From: Shinella sp. XGS7 | GTDB taxonomy: Bacteria > Pseudomonadota > Gammaproteobacteria > Burkholderiales > Burkholderiaceae_C | Length of the DNA: 64,000 bases | Direction of reading: 5' to 3' | NCBI RefSeq assembly: GCF_020535565.1 | Contig: NZ_CP084758.1 | Coordinates: 4,043,001-4,107,000, forward strand | In this document: piece by piece, positions 60,939 through 64,000 of the stretch | Position numbering within the stretch: position 1 is the stretch's first letter | How the letters are laid out: the number at the start of each line of letters is the position of its first letter | Notes under the pieces: model-generated | Told to the model about the DNA's origin: nothing | The model's input: the letters and a program-made list of their open reading frames with translations, nothing else | Database searches by the model: none | Program-made: the position numbers and the translations under genes

Positions 60939-62182
60939 GTGCGCAGCTCCCGCGCCAGGCGCAGCAGGCTGAACGCCGCCCAGCAGGCGGCCAGCCCACC
61001 CAGGGCCATGACCCAGCGCGTCTGCAGCAGGGCCAGCGCCCCACCGGCCAGGGCCACCATCACATTGGCCAGGCAGAACACCGTGGACCACAGCCCCATC
61101 ACCCGGCCCTGGCCGTGCGCGGCAAAGCGCTCCGAGAGCCAGGCCGGCAGCAGCGCGTTGTAGAGCGCCAGCGGCGCCCCCAGGGCCACCACCACGGCCG
61201 CGCCGGCCCAGCCCGGCACGGCGGCCAGCAGCAGCAGGCCCAGGGCCGCCAGCAGGGCCAGCAGCGCGGCCCGGCGCAGCGGCCGCGCCGCCCGCGGCAG
61301 GCGCGAGACCCAGACGCTGGCCAGCACCATGCTCGTGCACTGCGCGGCCGTGACCCAGGCAATGCCCCGCCCATCCAGGCCCAGGTTCTCCAGCAGCCAC
61401 AGCGGTGCGAACTCATACAGCGCATGCACGCCCGTGGTGTAGGCCAGCTGCAGCCAGAACAGGCGGCGCAGCAGCGGGTCCTGGCGCAGCAGGCCCAGGG
61501 TCTGCTGCTCGCGCACCGCCTGCCAGAAGCCGCCGCCGGCCTGGGCCAGACCGGCCTGGGCCGGCAAGGCCCAGAGCAGCACGGCCAGGCAGGGCAGCAA
61601 GGCCAGGGCCGCCAGGGCAAAGGGCAAGGCCTCGCCCCCCTGCCAGGCCAGGCCGCCCAGCAGCGGGCCCAGCAGCCAGCCGCCGTAGAGGCAGGCATTC
61701 AGCCAGGCAAAGGCCCGGCTGCGGTCGATCTGCGCGTGGTGATCGGCCAGCAGGGCGCGGCTGATGGCCACGCTGCCCTCGGCCAGGCCCGTGGCCAGGC
61801 GGGTCAGCACAAAAAGCGGGTAGTCGCGCAGCACCAGGCCCCCCGCGCTGGCGAGCTGGCAAACCAGGGTGGCCAGCAGGCACAGCAGCAGCAGGCGGCG
61901 GCGCCCGTAGCGATCCGACAGCGGCCCCAGCACCAGGCTGCCCAGCAGGATGCCCAGGGGATTGGCCGCCAGCGCCAGGCCCATCAGCAGCTTGGGCGGC
62001 AGGCCCAGCCAGTGGGTGAAGGCATCGGCCGGGCCCTGCACGAAGATGGGCGCCAGGATGGGGTAAGGCATGGCCACCCCGGCCGTGTTCATCAGCGCGA
62101 TGGCGCACAGGGCAAAGAGCAGCCACTGCGGCCGGCGCAGCGGCGCCACCGCAGCGCTTGCGGGCGTCAGCACGGCACTCAT
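60935..62182 (-). CDS. MFS transporter (drug/metabolite efflux type)
   Basis: A 415-residue major facilitator with twelve predicted helices. Motif A is seen as GPLSDRYGRRRLLLL between helices 2 and 3, with RLATGLAEGSVAISRALLAD after it, typical for proton-driven efflux carriers of the DHA1 type. Substrate is unknown. ATG 62182 has no clear ribosome-binding site. It is the first gene of an operon with the SufR-like regulator, and an A/T-rich palindrome lies about 80 bases upstream. Confidence 0.9.
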   Translation of the reverse strand: MSAVLTPASAAVAPLRRPQWLLFALCAIALMNTAGVAMPYPILAPIFVQGPADAFTHWLGLPPKLLMGLALAANPLGILLGSLVLGPLSDRYGRRRLLLLCLLATLVCQLASAGGLVLRDYPLFVLTRLATGLAEGSVAISRALLADHHAQIDRSRAFAWLNACLYGGWLLGPLLGGLAWQGGEALPFALAALALLPCLAVLLWALPAQAGLAQAGGGFWQAVREQQTLGLLRQDPLLRRLFWLQLAYTTGVHALYEFAPLWLLENLGLDGRGIAWVTAAQCTSMVLASVWVSRLPRAARPLRRAALLALLAALGLLLLAAVPGWAGAAVVVALGAPLALYNALLPAWLSERFAAHGQGRVMGLWSTVFCLANVMVALAGGALALLQTRWVMALGGLAACWAAFSLLRLARELRT

Positions 62183-62260
62183 GTGGACAAGGCGCGGCAG
62201 GCGCGGGCGATGGCGGGTCGGAACTGCATGCACGGCATCTTGCCGCGGGCCCCTCAATAA

Positions 62261-62277
62261 ATAAACAAATTGTTTAT
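62261..62277. promoter_or_regulatory. AT-rich palindrome upstream of the MFS-regulator operon
   Basis: ATAAACAA-A-TTGTTTAT is a perfect 8-bp inverted repeat with a single central base, in the 160-base gap between the divergent MFS gene (start 62182) and phosphatase gene (start 62343). The A/T-rich patch is striking in this GC-rich sequence and probably also contains promoter elements. An operator for the SufR-like regulator is the likely role. Confidence 0.6.
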
Positions 62278-62342
62278 AAACCATGCCGATAGCGGGCCCA
62301 TGGCTTGCGGCAGGGCGTGCGGGCCTGACTGACAATAGCGCC

Positions 62343-62822
62343 ATGCCTTTTCGCCCCCTTCCCCTGCCCGATGCGAATCTGCCCGGCCGGCTCTGGCTGC
62401 AATCCATGCCCGGCCGCCTGGAGAGCTGGGGCGCTTTTCTGGACGAGGCGCGGCTGCGCCAGCTGCATCTGGTGGTCTGCCTGAACCCCCTGGAAGAGGT
62501 GGCCCAGCTCTCGCCCGGCTACCACAAGGCCATCACCGAGGGCCGCCTGCCTTTCCGCTGGCTGCACCTGCCCATGCGCGACTTCGGCCTGGGCAGCGAC
62601 CCGCTGGCCTTCCGCACCGGGGTGGAGCAGATCGCCCAGGGCCTGCGCCTGGGCGAGAGCGTGCTGCTGCACTGCGCCGCCGGCATCGGCCGCACCGGCA
62701 CGGTGGCCGCCTGCGTGCTCAAGAGCCTGGGCCAGGCCAGCGAGCCCGCCCTGCGTCAGGTGCGCGCCGCCGGGTCCAATCCCCAGTCCGCCCTGCAGTC
62801 GGGCTGGATCGACCAGTTCTGA
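62343..62822 (+). CDS. Protein-tyrosine/dual-specificity phosphatase-like protein
   Basis: A 159-residue soluble enzyme with the cysteine-phosphatase signature HCAAGIGRTG (HCx5R, about residues 110-119) and an upstream WLHLPMRDFGLG segment that can supply the general-acid Asp. It resembles small bacterial phosphatases of the dual-specificity class; substrates are unknown. The frame is open from 62283, but ATG 62343 gives the normal compact domain. Its stop overlaps the start of the pseudouridine synthase gene (TGATG at 62820-62824). Confidence 0.85.
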   Translation: MPFRPLPLPDANLPGRLWLQSMPGRLESWGAFLDEARLRQLHLVVCLNPLEEVAQLSPGYHKAITEGRLPFRWLHLPMRDFGLGSDPLAFRTGVEQIAQGLRLGESVLLHCAAGIGRTGTVAACVLKSLGQASEPALRQVRAAGSNPQSALQSGWIDQF

Positions 62823-63430
62823 TGCAGCTGCTGCATGTGGACGCCGGGCTGGCCGTGGTCAACAAGCCCAGCGGCCTGCTCTCCGTGCCCGGCCGCCAGG
62901 AAAGCGACTGCGCCTGGGCCCGGCTGCGCGAGCAGCTGCCCGACGCCCTGGTCGTGCACCGCCTGGACATGGCCACCTCGGGCCTGCTGCTCTTTGCCCG
63001 CGGCCCCGAGATGCAGCGCGCCCTGAGCCTGGACTTTGCCGAGCGACGGGTGGAGAAGCGCTATGTGGCCCGCGTCCAGGGCCGGCTGGAGGGCCCCACG
63101 GACGACTGGGCCGAGATCGATCTGCCCCTGATCGCCGACTGGCCCAACCGCCCGCGCCAGAAGGTGGATCTGGCCCTGGGCAAGCCCTCGCGCACCCGCT
63201 GGCGGGTGCTGGCCCATGAGGATGACAATCAGGGCGAGAGCACTCGGCTGGAGCTGGAGCCGGTGACCGGCCGCTCCCACCAGCTGCGCGTGCATCTGCA
63301 GGCCCTGGGCCACCCCATCCTGGGCGACAGCCTCTATGGCGGTGCGCCCGCGCCGCGCCTGATGCTGCATGCCTGCGCCCTGGCCCTGCCCGCACGCGGC
63401 CTGGCCCTGCACTGCCCCGCCGACTTCTGA
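62822..63430 (+). CDS. RluA-family RNA pseudouridine synthase
   Basis: A 202-residue enzyme that isomerises uridine in rRNA or tRNA. The catalytic motif HRLDMATSGLLLFA (Asp about residue 43) and the family blocks VVNKPSGLLSVPGR, EKRYVARVQG, TGRSHQLRVH and ILGDSLYG are intact. It lacks the S4 domain of RluC/RluD and is of RluA-like size, so an RluA-type target is likely but the site cannot be fixed. It is translationally coupled to the phosphatase gene and followed after 12 bases by the DUF938 gene. Confidence 0.93.
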   Translation: MQLLHVDAGLAVVNKPSGLLSVPGRQESDCAWARLREQLPDALVVHRLDMATSGLLLFARGPEMQRALSLDFAERRVEKRYVARVQGRLEGPTDDWAEIDLPLIADWPNRPRQKVDLALGKPSRTRWRVLAHEDDNQGESTRLELEPVTGRSHQLRVHLQALGHPILGDSLYGGAPAPRLMLHACALALPARGLALHCPADF

Positions 63431-63442
63431 TACGCCAAAGCC

Positions 63443-64000
63443 ATGAGCGCCCTGCACAGCCCCGCCGCCGAACGCAATCGCCAACCCATTCTGGACACCC
63501 TGCAAGCCTGGCTGCCCGCGCAAGGCCTGGCCCTGGAGATTGCCAGCGGCAGCGGCCAGCATGTGAGCCTGTTCGCAGCGGCCCTGCCCGGCTGGCACTG
63601 GCTGGCCTCGGACCCCAGTGCCGAGGCACGCGCCTCGATTGCCGTGCTCTGGCCCGAGGGCCCGCCCGCCCTGGCCCTGGACGTGCATACGGCCGACTGG
63701 GGCCTGCCCGCCTCGCACCGGCGCCTGGACCTGATCTTCTGCGCCAATATGCTGCATGCCTCTCCAGCCAGCACCCTCTCGGCCCTGCTGGACGGCGCCG
63801 CCCGCCATCTGGCGCCCGGCGGCCTGCTGGCCCTCTACGGGCCCTTCATCGAGGCCGATCGGCCCACGGCCCCCAGCAATCTGGCCTTTGACGCCGATCT
63901 GCGCGCACGCGACCCGCGCTGGGGCCTGCGCCGGCTGGAGGCACTGAGCGAAGCCGCCGCCGCACGCGGCCTGACCCTGGCGCGGCGCCAGGACATGCCC
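63443..64000 (+). CDS. DUF938 SAM-dependent methyltransferase (cut by window edge)
   Basis: The first 186 codons are visible; the usual length is just over 200, so only the C-terminal end is missing. The family N-terminus (PAAERNRQPILDTLQ) is followed by the SAM-binding segment ALEIASGSGQHVSLFA, then DLIFCANMLHASP and LAPGGLLALYGPF. DUF938 proteins are class I methyltransferases with unknown substrate. It is the third gene of a run with the phosphatase and pseudouridine synthase genes. Confidence 0.9.
   Translation, partial: MSALHSPAAERNRQPILDTLQAWLPAQGLALEIASGSGQHVSLFAAALPGWHWLASDPSAEARASIAVLWPEGPPALALDVHTADWGLPASHRRLDLIFCANMLHASPASTLSALLDGAARHLAPGGLLALYGPFIEADRPTAPSNLAFDADLRARDPRWGLRRLEALSEAAAARGLTLARRQDMP

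Overview
The window looks like a chromosomal segment of a high-GC Betaproteobacterium of the order Burkholderiales, most like the Roseateles/Pelomonas/Mitsuaria group. This is inferred from the strong G/C bias at codon third positions, the gene families and the gene order (isoaspartyl methyltransferase-rhodanese-TolC; uppP-map-glnD; rubrerythrin/Fe-S/DUF3501); no 16S gene is present to confirm it. Coding density is very high, and many neighbours overlap by TGATG or ATGA.

Left part, 1-13338: ordinary housekeeping and metabolic genes. On the minus strand are a TolC-type outer-membrane factor (cut by the window edge), a rhodanese, a Pcm-like methyltransferase and a TetR regulator with a palindromic operator. 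On the plus strand are uppP (TTG start), map, glnD, selU, a DUF2189 membrane protein and a DUF2788 protein. Minus again are DUF3501, a GlpC-like Fe-S protein, rubrerythrin and an alpha/beta hydrolase. A tRNA-Ala(CGC) with a good terminator closes this part, followed by about 650 bases without a convincing gene.

Centre, 14040-52707: a 38.7-kb run of nine co-directional genes that looks like one surface-protein production and export locus. It encodes an AMIN-TolC outer-membrane channel; a giant protein of about 6,500 residues (LEPR-XLL-like N-terminus, DUF4347, repeat modules, EF-hand-like pair, RTX-derived super-repeats, VCBS-like repeats); a DUF3467 protein; a GAF-HlyD adaptor; a PqqD-M50 metalloprotease-HlyD fusion; a short SecA paralogue; a second HlyD-like adaptor; and a two-partner pair (FhaC/ShlB-type TpsB with three POTRA-like units, and a 2,359-residue TpsA). 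No ABC exporter is present, although TolC and HlyD components and an RTX-type cargo are. The inference put forward is a dedicated secretion machine in which a SecA-like motor and an M50/HlyD membrane protein replace the type I ABC transporter. A convergent OmpR-type response regulator and a divergent 7TMR-DISM histidine kinase follow (52752-55589) and may control the locus.

Right part, 55681-64000: a periplasmic solute-binding protein, a PaaI-like thioesterase, a small secreted protein, a diguanylate cyclase with duplicated sensor domains, a TPR protein, an MFS transporter coupled to a SufR-like regulator, a protein-tyrosine-phosphatase-like enzyme, an RluA-type pseudouridine synthase and a DUF938 methyltransferase cut by the edge.

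Three genes (giant protein, GAF-HlyD adaptor, solute-binding protein) are each broken at a run of 5-7 C residues, and each is restored by one extra C. This points to homopolymer under-calling in the assembly rather than to real mutations. Their coordinates below are the inferred ends after correction, with the raw reading frame stated.
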